Shown here piece after piece: positions 8,832-18,229 of a stretch of DNA of 64,000 bases. The notes under the pieces were generated by a model. It worked only from the letters and a program-made list of their open reading frames with translations, did no database searches and was not told the origin of the DNA. Location of the stretch: assembly GCA_028824715.1 (NCBI GenBank), contig JAPPCV010000174.1, positions 1-64,000 on the forward strand, in the 5' to 3' direction. The stretch comes from Boseongicola sp. (GTDB lineage Bacteria; Pseudomonadota; Alphaproteobacteria; Rhodobacterales; Rhodobacteraceae). How positions within the stretch are numbered: position 1 is the stretch's first letter; each line of letters starts with the position of its first letter. Made by a program: the position numbers and the translations under genes.

Positions 8832-8859
8832 TCAGGGGGCGGCCACGGTCGCCCCCTGA
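8832..8859 (+). other. Perfect stem-loop between smoE and smoF
   Basis: TCAGGGGGCG and CGCCCCCTGA form a perfect 10-bp stem around an 8-nt loop (8842-8849). No U-tract follows, so this is more likely an mRNA-stabilising or partial-termination hairpin 3' of the binding-protein gene than a full terminator. A similar hairpin occupies the same place in the second ABC operon (26172-26199). Confidence 0.65.
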
Positions 8860-8933
8860 GACCTACCAAAGCGATCCCGTTGCGTTTTCATTCCGGGCAG
8901 CCGCGTCAGGCCGCCGTCAGAGGAGGCACGTCC

Positions 8934-9812
8934 ATGGCAACCCAGCACTCCCGATCCGCAGCCCGGCTGATGATGGCCCCAGCGGTGGTCCTTCTTCTCG
9001 GCTGGATGCTCGTGCCGCTGACGATGACGCTTTACTTCTCCTTCAAGAAATACCTGCCGATGCGTGGCGACTCGTTGGCAAACGGCCTGGATTGGGTGGG
9101 GTTCGCAAATTACGCACGATTCGTGACGTCGAGCTCGTTCTGGCCAAGTGTCTACGCGACCCTCGTCATCGTCGGCGGTGTCCTGGTGATCACGGTGATC
9201 CTCGGAATCTTCCTCGCTCTCCTGCTCGATCAGCCGATGTGGGGCCAGGGGGTTGTCCGCATCCTGGTCATCGCTCCCTTCTTCGTCATGCCGACCGTGT
9301 CGGGTCTCGTGTGGAAGAACATGTTCATGGATCCGGTGAACGGCTTCTTTGCCCATGTCTGGCGAAGCGTCGGGGCCGAACCGATCGAGTGGCTCTCTCA
9401 GGCATCGCTGCCCTCGCTCATTCTCATCGTGTCGTGGCAATGGCTGCCCTTCGCGACGCTGATTCTGCTCACGGCGTTTCAGTCGCTCGACCAGGAGCAG
9501 CTCGAAGCCGCCGAGATGGACGGCGCACGCTGGCCGCAGCGCTTTGTCTTCATCGTTCTGCCGCACCTGAGCCGCGCGATCACCGTCGTGCTCCTGATCC
9601 AGACGATCTTCCTCTTGTCGATCTTCGCAGAGATTTTCGTTACCACCCAGGGCTCGTTCGGCACCAAGACACTGACCTACCTGATCTACCAGCGCGTGCT
9701 GGAAAGCCAGAACGTGGGCCTCGGCTCCGCCGGTGGTGTCTACGCCATCATCCTTGCCAACATCGTTGCGATCTTCCTGATGCGCATCGTCGGCAAGAAC
9801 CTGGACGCGTGA
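8934..9812 (+). CDS. smoF: Sorbitol/mannitol ABC transporter, permease 1
   Basis: A 292-residue inner-membrane permease of the CUT1 type. It has about six hydrophobic segments and the EAA loop near the C-terminus ([20 protein letters not shown]), which contacts the ATPase. The ATG at 8934 is preceded by AGGAGG. It pairs with SmoG, whose gene begins 12 nt downstream. Confidence 0.95.
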   Translation: MATQHSRSAARLMMAPAVVLLLGWMLVPLTMTLYFSFKKYLPMRGDSLANGLDWVGFANYARFVTSSSFWPSVYATLVIVGGVLVITVILGIFLALLLDQPMWGQGVVRILVIAPFFVMPTVSGLVWKNMFMDPVNGFFAHVWRSVGAEPIEWLSQASLPSLILIVSWQWLPFATLILLTAFQSLDQEQLEAAEMDGARWPQRFVFIVLPHLSRAITVVLLIQTIFLLSIFAEIFVTTQGSFGTKTLTYLIYQRVLESQNVGLGSAGGVYAIILANIVAIFLMRIVGKNLDA

Positions 9813-9824
9813 GGAGGGACGACC

Positions 9825-10655
9825 ATGGCCCGTGCCGTAACTACCCGCCAAAAGACGATCAACTCCCTTGCCGCATGGGCGGTCGGCCTGCTGATCTTCT
9901 TCCCGATCCTCTGGATCTTCGTCATGTCGTTCAAGGCCGAGGGCGACGCGATCAAGACCCCGCTGGAAGTGCTCGCTGCGCCATGGACCCTGGAAAACTA
10001 CGGCGTCGTGCAGGAGCGCTCGAACTATTCGCGGCACTTCGCAAACTCGGTCATCCTGGCCTTCGGTTCGACTCTCCTGGGCCTTCTCGTCGCCGTGCCC
10101 GCAGCTTGGGCGATGGCCTTCGTGCCGTCCAAACGCACCAAGGACATCCTCCTCTGGATGCTCTCGACGAAGATGCTGCCCGCCGTCGGCGTGCTCTACC
10201 CGATCTACCTTCTGTTCATCCGGCTTGGACTTCTCGACAGCCGCGCCGGGCTTGTCGTCGTGCTGATGCTGATCAACCTGCCGATCATCGTCTGGATGCT
10301 CTACACCTACTTCAGGGAGATCCCTGGCGAGATTCTGGAGGCGGCGCGGATGGATGGCGCCACACTGCACGAAGAGATCCTCTACGTGCTCACGCCGATG
10401 GCGATCCCGGGCATGGCCTCGACGTTGCTCCTGAACGTCATCCTCGCCTGGAACGAGGCGTTCTGGACGCTCAACCTTACCGCGGCCAAGGCGGCTCCGC
10501 TCACGGCCTTCATCGCCAGCTACTCGAGCCCGGAGGGGTTGTTCTACGCCAAGCTCTCGGCGGCATCGACCATGGCCATCGCACCAATCCTGATAATGGG
10601 CTGGTTCAGCCAGAAACAACTTGTCCGCGGCCTGACCTTCGGCGCCGTGAAATAA
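9825..10655 (+). CDS. smoG: Sorbitol/mannitol ABC transporter, permease 2
   Basis: A 276-residue CUT1 permease with six hydrophobic segments and the EAA motif [18 protein letters not shown]. It ends [12 protein letters not shown], the typical C-terminus of this subunit class. RBS GGAGGGA precedes the ATG. It sits between smoF and smoK in one operon and is the second half of the membrane channel. Confidence 0.95.
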   Translation: MARAVTTRQKTINSLAAWAVGLLIFFPILWIFVMSFKAEGDAIKTPLEVLAAPWTLENYGVVQERSNYSRHFANSVILAFGSTLLGLLVAVPAAWAMAFVPSKRTKDILLWMLSTKMLPAVGVLYPIYLLFIRLGLLDSRAGLVVVLMLINLPIIVWMLYTYFREIPGEILEAARMDGATLHEEILYVLTPMAIPGMASTLLLNVILAWNEAFWTLNLTAAKAAPLTAFIASYSSPEGLFYAKLSAASTMAIAPILIMGWFSQKQLVRGLTFGAVK

Positions 10656-10666
10656 GGGGAACGGAC

Positions 10667-11671
10667 ATGGGACAGATTCAACTCAACCAGGTTTCCAAGA
10701 GTTTCGGCAGTGTCGAGGTCATTCCGCCGCTCGACCTCACCATCGAAGATGGCGAGTTCGTGGTGTTCGTCGGTCCGTCGGGCTGCGGGAAATCCACGCT
10801 CCTGCGCCTGATCGCCGGACTCGAGGACGTCACCGAAGGCCACGTCACGATCGACGGCCAGGATGCAACCGAAGTCGTGCCGGCAAAGCGAGGCCTTGCG
10901 ATGGTGTTCCAGAGCTACGCTCTCTATCCGCACATGTCGGTGCGCAAGAACATCGCTTTCCCTCTGCGCATGGCAGGTCTTGACAAGGCCCAGCAGGACA
11001 AGAGCGTGGCGCAGGCAGCCGAGGTTCTTAACCTCACCGACTACCTCGATCGGCGCCCCGGCCAGCTTTCGGGTGGGCAGCGCCAGCGCGTCGCCATCGG
11101 TCGCGCGATCGTACGCGAACCGGCCGCCTTCCTGTTTGACGAACCGCTCTCCAACCTGGACGCCGCCCTTCGCGTGGGCATGCGACTGGAGATCTCCGAG
11201 CTGCACAAGCGCCTCAAGACGACGATGATCTACGTCACCCACGACCAGGTCGAAGCCATGACCATGGCCGACAAGATCGTTGTGCTGCAGGCGGGCGTAA
11301 TCGAGCAGGTCGGCTCACCGCTCGAACTCTACCAGCGCCCGCGCAATACCTTCGTCGCGGGCTTCATCGGCAGCCCGAAGATGAACCTGATCCAAGGGCC
11401 CGGGGCCGACAAGTACGGCGCCGCGACGATCGGCATCCGTCCCGAGCACATCGACATTAACGAGGAAGAGGGACTTTGGCATGGCACCGTCGGCGTGTCG
11501 GAACACCTAGGCTCCGACACTTTCTTCCACGTCCAGTGCAACGCCTCGCACGAGCCGCTCACTGTGCGGGCCACAGGGGAGATGGCCCTCGAGTACGGCG
11601 CCGAGGTCCACCTGACGCCACGCACCGAGCATCTTCACAAGTTCGACGCGAAGGGGCTCCGGATGGAATGA
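10667..11671 (+). CDS. smoK: Sorbitol/mannitol ABC transporter, ATP-binding protein
   Basis: A 334-residue UgpC/MalK-type ATPase. Walker [10 protein letters not shown], signature LSGGQRQR, Walker [12 protein letters not shown] and switch His in YVTHDQVEA are intact, followed by a TOBE-type regulatory domain from about residue 235. RBS AAGGGGA lies 6 nt before the ATG. Its stop overlaps the ATG of the smoS relic (ATGA), showing that a translationally coupled dehydrogenase gene once followed. Confidence 0.95.
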   Translation: MGQIQLNQVSKSFGSVEVIPPLDLTIEDGEFVVFVGPSGCGKSTLLRLIAGLEDVTEGHVTIDGQDATEVVPAKRGLAMVFQSYALYPHMSVRKNIAFPLRMAGLDKAQQDKSVAQAAEVLNLTDYLDRRPGQLSGGQRQRVAIGRAIVREPAAFLFDEPLSNLDAALRVGMRLEISELHKRLKTTMIYVTHDQVEAMTMADKIVVLQAGVIEQVGSPLELYQRPRNTFVAGFIGSPKMNLIQGPGADKYGAATIGIRPEHIDINEEEGLWHGTVGVSEHLGSDTFFHVQCNASHEPLTVRATGEMALEYGAEVHLTPRTEHLHKFDAKGLRME

Positions 11672-11876
11672 AACGGCTCGGAGGCAAGAGACCGCAATGA
11701 CTTTCGGCACAGCGCGCAGTATCGGACGTGGCAGTGCGGAGGCCCATGTGGCGGAAGGCGCGCGTGCCGCTCTTGCCGATATCGGCATCGCGTGGGCGCG
11801 CCAATCGCCTGAAGAGATTGCCCCGGCGTGGTCGACTGCATCGTCGCTCGGACCCGCAAACTTGATGGCGGTCTGA
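11668..11876 (+). pseudogene. smoS: Remnant of smoS (sorbitol dehydrogenase, SDR family)
   Basis: An ATG overlapping the smoK stop opens a frame reading [10 protein letters not shown] then TGA. One base out of frame, from 11697, a 59-codon reading continues GTARSIGRGSAEAHV ... EGARAALADI, which matches the nucleotide-binding start of SmoS-type short-chain dehydrogenases (GSARGIGRAFAEAYV ... EGARVAIADI). It stops at 11876 and the remaining roughly 200 codons are missing. smoS normally lies exactly here, between smoK and mtlK, so this is a frameshifted and internally deleted smoS. Confidence 0.85.
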
Positions 11877-11908
11877 GGATGAGCTGAGAGATGAATTCGG
11901 GGGATGCC

Positions 11909-13402
11909 ATGAAAAAACTCGGCAATGGTACGTTGTCGAGCCTTCCCGAGGGCATCGAACGCCCAAGCTACGACCGAGGCGACTTGACGCCCGGGATCGT
12001 GCACATCGGACTAGGCAACTTCCACCGTGCGCATCAGGCATGGTATCTGCACCGGCTGATGCAAGTCGGCCGCGCGCTGGACTGGGCCATCATCGGCGCC
12101 GGGGTCAGGCCTTACGACGCGGCGATGCGTGAAAGGCTCCTGGCGCAGGACTGCCTGACCACACTGATCGAACTTGCCCCCTCCGGCGCGAGCGCCGAGG
12201 TCATCGGGCCCATGGTCGACTACGTGCCGGTCGAGGGCGGCAACGGCGCCTTGATCCGGGCCATGGCCGATCCGCAAGTCCGAATCGTCTCGCTGACCGT
12301 GACAGAGGGTGGATACTACACCGGCGCAAGCGGCAGGTTCGACGCCGCACACGCCGATATCGCCCACGACGCCCAAGACCCTGACAATCCACGTACCGCT
12401 TTCGGCGCCATGATAGCGGCGCTGAAGCTGCGCCGCGCCGCTGGGCATGGGCCGTTCACCGGACAAAGTTGCGACAATCTGCAAGGCAATGGTGCCATCC
12501 TGCGCCAGACGGTCGTGTCGCTCGCCCGCCTGAGCGATCCAGGCCTTGCCGACTGGATCGATTGCAATTGCAGCTTTCCCAATTCGATGGTGGATTGCAT
12601 TGTGCCGGCGACGGGCCCCAAGGAAATTGCCCTTGCGCGATCGTTCAGGATCGACGACGCCGCGCCCGTCACTCACGAGAACTACCGTCAGTGGGTAATC
12701 GAGGACGACTTCTGCGCCGGGCGGCCGGACTGGGACGAAGTCGGTGCCACCTTCACCGACGCGGTGCACGACTACGAGACGATGAAGATCCGGATTCTGA
12801 ACGCCGGGCACCAGGTGCTCTCCAACGCGGGCGAACTCCTGTCGGTTGAAACGATCGCCGATTGCATGGAGCACCCGTTGATCGCGGCGCTGTTTCGCAA
12901 GGTCCAGGCCGAGGAGATCGCGCCCTACGTGCACCCGGTGCCCGACATGACGCCATCGAACTACAAGAAACTGGTCGAGCGCCGCTTCTCCAACCCTGAG
13001 ATTGTCGACACCACCCGACGCGTCGCCTTTGACGGATCATCGCGGCACGCCCGCTTTGTCCTGCCCATTCTGCGAGAAGCGCTGGCTGCGGGTGGTTCAG
13101 TCGAGGGCTTGAGCCTGGTCGAGGCGTTGTGGGCAAGGATGTGCGAAGGGACGCGTGAGGACGGCAGCCGCATTGAGTCGAACGATCCGTTCTGGGATGA
13201 CCTTACCACCTACGCGGCCCGTGCCCGAGAGGTCCCGCACACTTGGCTTGAGATGCGCGAAATTTATGGGGACCTCTCGGACGCGCCGAGATTTTCCTCA
13301 GCATTTGAGCGATGGCTGGCCCTGATTTATCGCGACGGCATCGAGTCTGTCATTTGCCAATACCTGAATCAAGATTCGAGCGCAGTGGGCTGTCCTCACT
13401 GA
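11909..13402 (+). CDS. mtlK: Mannitol 2-dehydrogenase (polyol-specific long-chain dehydrogenase)
   Basis: A 497-residue member of the mannitol dehydrogenase/fructuronate reductase family that oxidises D-mannitol (and often D-arabinitol or sorbitol) to the ketose with NAD. Seen: N-terminal Rossmann segment IVHIGLGNFHRAHQAWY, SFPNSMVDCIVP, and the catalytic helix MKIRILNAGHQVLSN. The ATG at 11909 is preferred (GGGGGA upstream); an ATG at 11891 is possible. With smoS lost it is the only dehydrogenase left in the operon. Its product fructose would go to a fructokinase, and one is encoded at 54.8 kb. Confidence 0.93.
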   Translation: MKKLGNGTLSSLPEGIERPSYDRGDLTPGIVHIGLGNFHRAHQAWYLHRLMQVGRALDWAIIGAGVRPYDAAMRERLLAQDCLTTLIELAPSGASAEVIGPMVDYVPVEGGNGALIRAMADPQVRIVSLTVTEGGYYTGASGRFDAAHADIAHDAQDPDNPRTAFGAMIAALKLRRAAGHGPFTGQSCDNLQGNGAILRQTVVSLARLSDPGLADWIDCNCSFPNSMVDCIVPATGPKEIALARSFRIDDAAPVTHENYRQWVIEDDFCAGRPDWDEVGATFTDAVHDYETMKIRILNAGHQVLSNAGELLSVETIADCMEHPLIAALFRKVQAEEIAPYVHPVPDMTPSNYKKLVERRFSNPEIVDTTRRVAFDGSSRHARFVLPILREALAAGGSVEGLSLVEALWARMCEGTREDGSRIESNDPFWDDLTTYAARAREVPHTWLEMREIYGDLSDAPRFSSAFERWLALIYRDGIESVICQYLNQDSSAVGCPH

Positions 13403-14032
13403 GGTGTACCAAAGACTGGGGTGGACTCGCGCCGCTGGTCGAGGGACCTGAGATTGCGTGGGAAGAGAGCAATGGCTGAGGTCGGTGATGCAGACGCCTA
13501 AGCTGTCCGGGGCCACCACGCAGATTCCGGTCCGGAAACGGGCATTTGAGCTTCTCCGAGTCAACCCGGTCCCGAACGTTCCCGTTCGAAAATGCAGGTT
13601 GACCGACAGCGGCCCGGTCCGGAAAGCCGGAATTTCAGCAGGATGGTCGCGGAATCCCACTTCGCCCCCGAAGTGTCGCCTGATGCCTGGGTCAGCCGTG
13701 CCGCAGAACTCCCGCGCCGAATCGCCGACGATGGGATCGACCTGTTCGTTGTCGCAATCGCGGCACAGTCCCGTTGTCCGCATGTCGCGGCGGCCCACCG
13801 TCGTCACCCTGCATCGGTCGAGACATATGCGTCTGTTCCCAAGCTTCCGGCAGCCGTCGAAGCGCTCTCTGGCGTGGCGCTGCGTAGCAGTCTCTGGTCT
13901 TCAAGCGCCCTCTTCTGTCCGCGCCAGCTGATTCGCGCCTTTGGCAGCAACATGCCTATGCGTGGCCGCAGGGGACCGGCCGGTCGCTTGCCCGTTCAGA
14001 GCGGGAGCAAGGATGTCGGCAGCGCCCTTGCA
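13403..14032. other. Non-coding stretch with repeated FRTG-like elements
   Basis: No gene recognised. The sequence CCGGTCCGGAAA occurs twice in direct orientation (13527-13538 and 13614-13625), and related GTCCCGAAC and GTTCGAAAA blocks lie between them. Translated on the minus strand they give recurring FRTG. CGAACGTTCCCGTTCG (13572-13587) is a small perfect hairpin. This looks like a short interspersed repeat or decayed element between two convergent genes. Confidence 0.4.
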
Positions 14033-15247
14033 TCAGGTCCCGATGACATTGTGGTCCGGCCCGTAAGGAAATCCGGTGATGTTGGTTGCACGGTCGTCGT
14101 CAACCACAAGAATGTCATGTTCGCGATACCCGCCGGCCCCGGGCCGACCTTCGGGAACCAGCAGCATGGGCTCCATGGAGATCACCATGCCCGGCTCCAG
14201 GGTCGTATCGATGTCTTCGCGAAGTTCCAGCCCGGCCTCCCGGCCGTAGTAGTGGCTCAGTACTCCGAAGGAGTGGCCGTATCCGAAGGACCGGAATTGC
14301 AGGAGCCCTTCGTCTTCGAGGAACCTGTTGATCTCCGCGCAAATTCCCGAACACGTCGCGCCCGGCCTGATGAGCGACAGGCCGAGTTCGTGCGCCGCAA
14401 CGTTGGCTTGCCAGATCCTGAGCGTTTCGGCATCGGGTTCCCCGAGAAAGAGCGAACGTTCGAGCGCGGTGTAGTACCCGCTGATCATCGGAAACGCGTT
14501 GAGGTTCAGGAGATCGCCGGATTCGAGCCGCCGTCCGGTGGCAGGGTTATGCGCACCATCAGTGTTGATGCCTGACTGGAACCAGACCCAGGTGTCGCGA
14601 TACTCCGCGTCAGGGAAGGCATCAGCGATCGCGATTTCCATCGCGTTTCGCCCGGCCATTGCGACGTCGATTTCGCGGACGCTCACGCCGATCGCCTCCT
14701 TGATCGCCCATCCTCCGATGTCCGCAACGCGAGCCCCTTCCTTGATGAGCGCGATTTCTGCGGGCGACTTGACCATCCGCAGCCGCATCGTGTCCGGCGC
14801 GATGTCGACAAGCTTGTCGATGCTCAGCATTTCGCGGCACGTTCGTTCGGCGGCAAGAGTCAGGTGATCCGCTTCGATGCCGAGTCGCCCAGGCGTGCCG
14901 ATGATGGACTTCACCGCGCGCCAGTAGTTGTCGCGCTTCCAGTCCGTATAGACGAGGTTGTCCTCGATCGAGCGCCGCCAAGGCTGGCCGGCATCGATGT
15001 TTGCCGAGACAGTCGTGCAGCGGTCCTTGGTCACGACGCAACCGTAGGGACGGCCAAAGGCGCAATGCAGAAATCCGGAGTAGTAGGCGATGTTGTGCAT
15101 CGACGTGAGCAAGACGACTGGAATGTCCCTTTGATCCATGACGGCGCGGAGACTTTCCAGACGTGCGGCATACTCTTCGGCGGCAAACGGCAGTTGGGCC
15201 TTTTCGCCGTTTTCGAGAACCAGGAATTCGGGGCGCGTGTCAGCCAT
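14033..15247 (-). CDS. Creatinase (creatine amidinohydrolase), M24 family
   Basis: A 404-residue enzyme that hydrolyses creatine to sarcosine and urea. The pita-bread fold is plain, and the residues match classical creatinases closely: TSMHNIAYYSGF, IDAGQPWRRS, WFQSGINTDGAHNP with the active-site His, FGYGHSFGVLSHYYGREAG and VISMEPMLLVPEG with the catalytic Glu. The ATG at 15245-15247 has AGGAGAG 8 nt upstream; the frame remains open to 15451, but that extension has no family match. No sarcosine oxidase or creatininase gene lies nearby. Confidence 0.93.
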   Translation of the reverse strand: MADTRPEFLVLENGEKAQLPFAAEEYAARLESLRAVMDQRDIPVVLLTSMHNIAYYSGFLHCAFGRPYGCVVTKDRCTTVSANIDAGQPWRRSIEDNLVYTDWKRDNYWRAVKSIIGTPGRLGIEADHLTLAAERTCREMLSIDKLVDIAPDTMRLRMVKSPAEIALIKEGARVADIGGWAIKEAIGVSVREIDVAMAGRNAMEIAIADAFPDAEYRDTWVWFQSGINTDGAHNPATGRRLESGDLLNLNAFPMISGYYTALERSLFLGEPDAETLRIWQANVAAHELGLSLIRPGATCSGICAEINRFLEDEGLLQFRSFGYGHSFGVLSHYYGREAGLELREDIDTTLEPGMVISMEPMLLVPEGRPGAGGYREHDILVVDDDRATNITGFPYGPDHNVIGT

Positions 15248-15489
15248 GGTGGTCTCTCCTCTGGCCATCGCCCCGGCGTACAGGGCCATGATCTCCTGGA
15301 CCCGGACCACCGCCGGGGCAGCGACGCCATCGCTGCAAGCAGTCGGGACAATAAGTCGACTCGTTCGGGCAGGCAATACGTCCGCAGCCTCAGCCATGGA
15401 TTGCGCGGCCACGCATGCATCGAGATGCCACGAAAGGGAACGGACACCCATACGAGTCTCGAACTTGGATCCTGCAACGCCTCGTTGAC

Positions 15490-15951
15490 GTGAGGTTCGC
15501 GCGCTTCTCGAGAGTCCGCCCGGAACGCCGTTGCCGTCAGCGACACACGGGCTTCAAGCGGCGGGCGAATCTCGAACGCCGTCGGTTCGCGACAGAAGTT
15601 CCACAGCCGGATCAGTCGCGAATCGGAGCAGCGCTCTTCCGACAAGGCAATCTCGTTGCGGGAATGGAAGAAGGGCGTTCGTTCCCATCCGTTTGTTGTC
15701 TTCACTTCGATCAGGCGTGATCGCCCGTCCAGCCCGAAGCCGGAGATTTCACGGCCCGCGACGTCGGAATCCTTCGTGGTTCGAACCACCTGCCCAAGGT
15801 CTTCGAGCAGTTGCCCGTTTGACGAGGTGGGCGGAGGCCCGACCGAGATTTCTGGGGACGCGGACGTCCCCAACGCGGGGCGACTTGGGGGAGTTTCGGC
15901 GATCCGTTCCGGATTCCTGTTGAGCCACCGCATGGCGACCTTTGCCCGCAT
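15490..15951 (-). pseudogene. DUF3883-domain protein relic
   Basis: On the minus strand from an ATG at 15951 the frame gives a DUF3883 domain, a restriction-endonuclease-like fold found in defence and DNA-modification proteins: FGLDGRSRLIEVKTTNGW, then TPFFHSRNEIALS, RLIRLWNF and a closing SLTATAFRADS. The N-terminal part is absent. The frame does not stop where DUF3883 proteins end but runs on, out of family, into the creatinase gene. I therefore call it a 3' relic of a larger defence-type gene. It could still be translated as a small protein. Confidence 0.6.
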
Positions 15952-16310
15952 CACGAAATGGTCAGCGACGGTCCGAAGAAGACGCGGTCGAGAATTCTCC
16001 TTGGCCTCCGCATGACTGGGCGGTTCCCTGCTTGATGGCAATATCTTGGAGGCAGGAATGCGGGACCATTGTTCTCGAAATTCGCGCCTCTCCCCATCTC
16101 AAGTCGTCGCCAGAAGCCGATTGCGGGCGCAATGTGGAATTCGTGTTGCGCTCTATGGCTGGTCTGAGAGGCTTCAGCGCCACCTCAGAAATGTCCGGGA
16201 ATTCGCATTGACCAATTGCGATGCTCGGCATTCAATCACAATTGCAAAGTCCGACGAAGTTGGCGTCGAACGCGCTCCTGCCTTCAAGGGACAACAGAGG
16301 AAGAACCGCA
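15952..16310. other. Intergenic stretch without a recognisable gene
   Basis: About 360 bases between the DUF3883 relic and the metallo-hydrolase. Short open frames exist on both strands, without motifs. The promoter of the plus-strand pair (metallo-hydrolase and dehydrogenase) must lie here; I see no convincing hexamers. Confidence 0.4.
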
Positions 16311-17261
16311 ATGGAGAAGTCGGTCATCAGCCATCGGTCCGGCCCATTTTCCACCGTTTCGATGGGACTGCCCGGGGATCACGAAGGCAAGACGGCAACC
16401 CGGGTCTTCTTCGTGCGCGGCAGCGACAGGATCGGCCTGATTGACAGCGGCCTTTGCGGCGGCCTGCCAGCGCTCAAGCAAGCCTTCGAAGAGCTTGGCA
16501 TCGCGCGCAGGGATCTCGATTTCCTGCTCCTGACCCACGAACACATGGATCACGTCGGCAACAATGGCTGGCTCAAGGCCGAGACGGATTGCAGGATTCT
16601 GGGTCATCACGCCCGCGCGGATCGTGTTGCCGACAACATGCTGAACGCCAAGACCATCGTGCACGCATTCCCCGAGGGCGAACAATTTGATCTCAACGCG
16701 GAATATCTCGACTGGATGGGACCGACCGAAGGCCCGATCGAGGAATTCATCAAGGATGGCGACGTGATTGATCTCGGCGGCGGTGTCGCTATGGAGGTAG
16801 TCGAAGTGCCAGGCCATTCAATGTGCGAGGTGGGCTTTTTCGAGCTTTCGACCAAGACGCTGGTCCTCGCCGACCCGCTGCTGCCACCCTTCAATCCGGT
16901 TCTCTATCTCTATGAGGATCCAAACGTGATGCGCGCCACTTTCGACAAGATCGAGAAGTTTCTGATCGAACGTGACGTGCAGTCCGTCCTCCTGGCCCAT
17001 GACGACGTGAAGACCGTCCTCGAAACCCAGGAACTGGTCGACGATTGCCGTCGCCGCGTGGACAAGGTGGAGGTCTCGATGATCACTCACATGAAGACGA
17101 ATCCGAGCATTTCCTTTTCGGAGCTCCGCGACAAGTGCTGCGACGACCAGAACATGGTCCGCGAATGGCGCGCGCTGGTATCGATTGACGCCAGCTTGAA
17201 GGACTTCGTAGCGAAGGGGTTGGCCGAACAGCGCGACGGTGGCTGGCACTATGTCGGTTGA
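16311..17261 (+). CDS. MBL-fold metallo-hydrolase
   Basis: A 316-residue metallo-beta-lactamase-fold hydrolase. The metal-binding HEHMDH is at residues 76-81, followed by EVPGHSMCEVGFF and a later Asp in TLVLADPLLPP. The C-terminal 70 residues form a helical or winged-helix-like extension. The ATG at 16311 follows GAGGAA. It overlaps the 3-hydroxyacyl-CoA dehydrogenase-like gene by 11 nt, so the two are co-translated and probably serve one pathway. It could be a thioesterase or lactonase; substrate unknown. Confidence 0.88.
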   Translation: MEKSVISHRSGPFSTVSMGLPGDHEGKTATRVFFVRGSDRIGLIDSGLCGGLPALKQAFEELGIARRDLDFLLLTHEHMDHVGNNGWLKAETDCRILGHHARADRVADNMLNAKTIVHAFPEGEQFDLNAEYLDWMGPTEGPIEEFIKDGDVIDLGGGVAMEVVEVPGHSMCEVGFFELSTKTLVLADPLLPPFNPVLYLYEDPNVMRATFDKIEKFLIERDVQSVLLAHDDVKTVLETQELVDDCRRRVDKVEVSMITHMKTNPSISFSELRDKCCDDQNMVREWRALVSIDASLKDFVAKGLAEQRDGGWHYVG

Positions 17262-18228
17262 CCTGCCCAGATGCGCCGTGCTGGGCTCGGGCACCATGGG
17301 TGGTCAGATCGCCTTGTCCCTTGCCTTGGGCGGGGCACATGTGGCGCTCTGGGGACGTCGTGCCGAGGCGCTTGGCCCCGCGCTTGATCGTTGTGCCGAG
17401 GGCTTTGACTTTCTCGCGGGGCATGGGTTGACTGATGCCGTGGACCGCACGGCGGTTCTGGAACGGATCACGCCTCAGGCCGACATTGCCAGTTCCGTCG
17501 TGGATGCAGGCTTTGTTATCGAGGCGATAACAGAGGATCTCACGTTGAAGCAGGCGCTGCTGGGTGATGCGGAACTGGCTGCACCCGTGACGGCAGTCCT
17601 GTCCTCCACCACTTCCGCTCTGAGTGCCAGCGCCCTGCAATCCGACCTCAGGCGCCCGCAGAACTTCTGCATCGCCCATTATGCCCAACCCGCTCATCTG
17701 GTCGAGCTTGTCGAGGTGGTGCCTGGGTGCAACAGCTCGGACCGTGCCGTCGCGGTCACAACCGCGCTTTTGAGGGACACCGGCAAGACGCCGGTCACAT
17801 GCCCGGACATTCCAGGCTTTCTGTGGTCACGAATCCAGCATGCGGTGTTGCGCGAGTTTGCGTCGCTCGTCGGCCGGGACCTGGTGACTCCAGAGGCTTG
17901 CGACACGATCCTGAAGGTCGGCTATGCATCGCGCCTGCCCGCCATGGGGGCATTCGAGCACGCTGACCTTGCCGGGCTGGACTTGATAAACTCGGACGCG
18001 GCCAGGGCGGTTTGGGCCGACCTGTCAACCGTCGCCGACCCCGCCGAAACCCCTGTTGGCGAATTGTTCAGCAACGGCCAGCTGGGCATGAAGTCGGGCC
18101 GGGGGTTCTATGACTGGAACGTACGGGACGCTGAGGCCTTCAAGCGTCGGCGTGACGAGGAGATCATTCGGCGGATCAAGTTCAATCAAGGCGCAGAAGC
18201 AGGACAATGTCCCGCAGAGAAAAGCTGA
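17251..18228 (+). CDS. 3-hydroxyacyl-CoA dehydrogenase family protein (carnitine-dehydrogenase-like)
   Basis: A 325-residue NAD-dependent dehydrogenase. Rossmann motif GSGTMGGQIA is at residues 12-21, with FVIEAITEDLTLKQALLG and the catalytic-region CIAHYAQPAHLVELVEVVPG. The C-terminal domain carries NDG-type packing (LGMKSGRGFYDW). The variant IAHYAQPAH in place of GMHFFNPVH separates it from fatty-acid enzymes and recalls L-carnitine dehydrogenase and related hydroxy-acid dehydrogenases. Start ATG 17251 lies inside the end of the metallo-hydrolase gene. Confidence 0.87.
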   Translation: MSVDLPRCAVLGSGTMGGQIALSLALGGAHVALWGRRAEALGPALDRCAEGFDFLAGHGLTDAVDRTAVLERITPQADIASSVVDAGFVIEAITEDLTLKQALLGDAELAAPVTAVLSSTTSALSASALQSDLRRPQNFCIAHYAQPAHLVELVEVVPGCNSSDRAVAVTTALLRDTGKTPVTCPDIPGFLWSRIQHAVLREFASLVGRDLVTPEACDTILKVGYASRLPAMGAFEHADLAGLDLINSDAARAVWADLSTVADPAETPVGELFSNGQLGMKSGRGFYDWNVRDAEAFKRRRDEEIIRRIKFNQGAEAGQCPAEKS

Positions 18229-18229
18229 A

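Noticed and set aside
8832-10619. A 595-codon minus-strand open frame opposite smoF/smoG.
   Set aside because: Antisense of permease genes; His/Asp/Arg-rich composition typical of a mirror frame, no motif.
9092-10666. A long open frame running in frame into smoK through smoF and smoG.
   Set aside because: It is an out-of-frame reading of two strongly supported permease genes in GC-rich DNA; the true smoK start has its own RBS at 10667.
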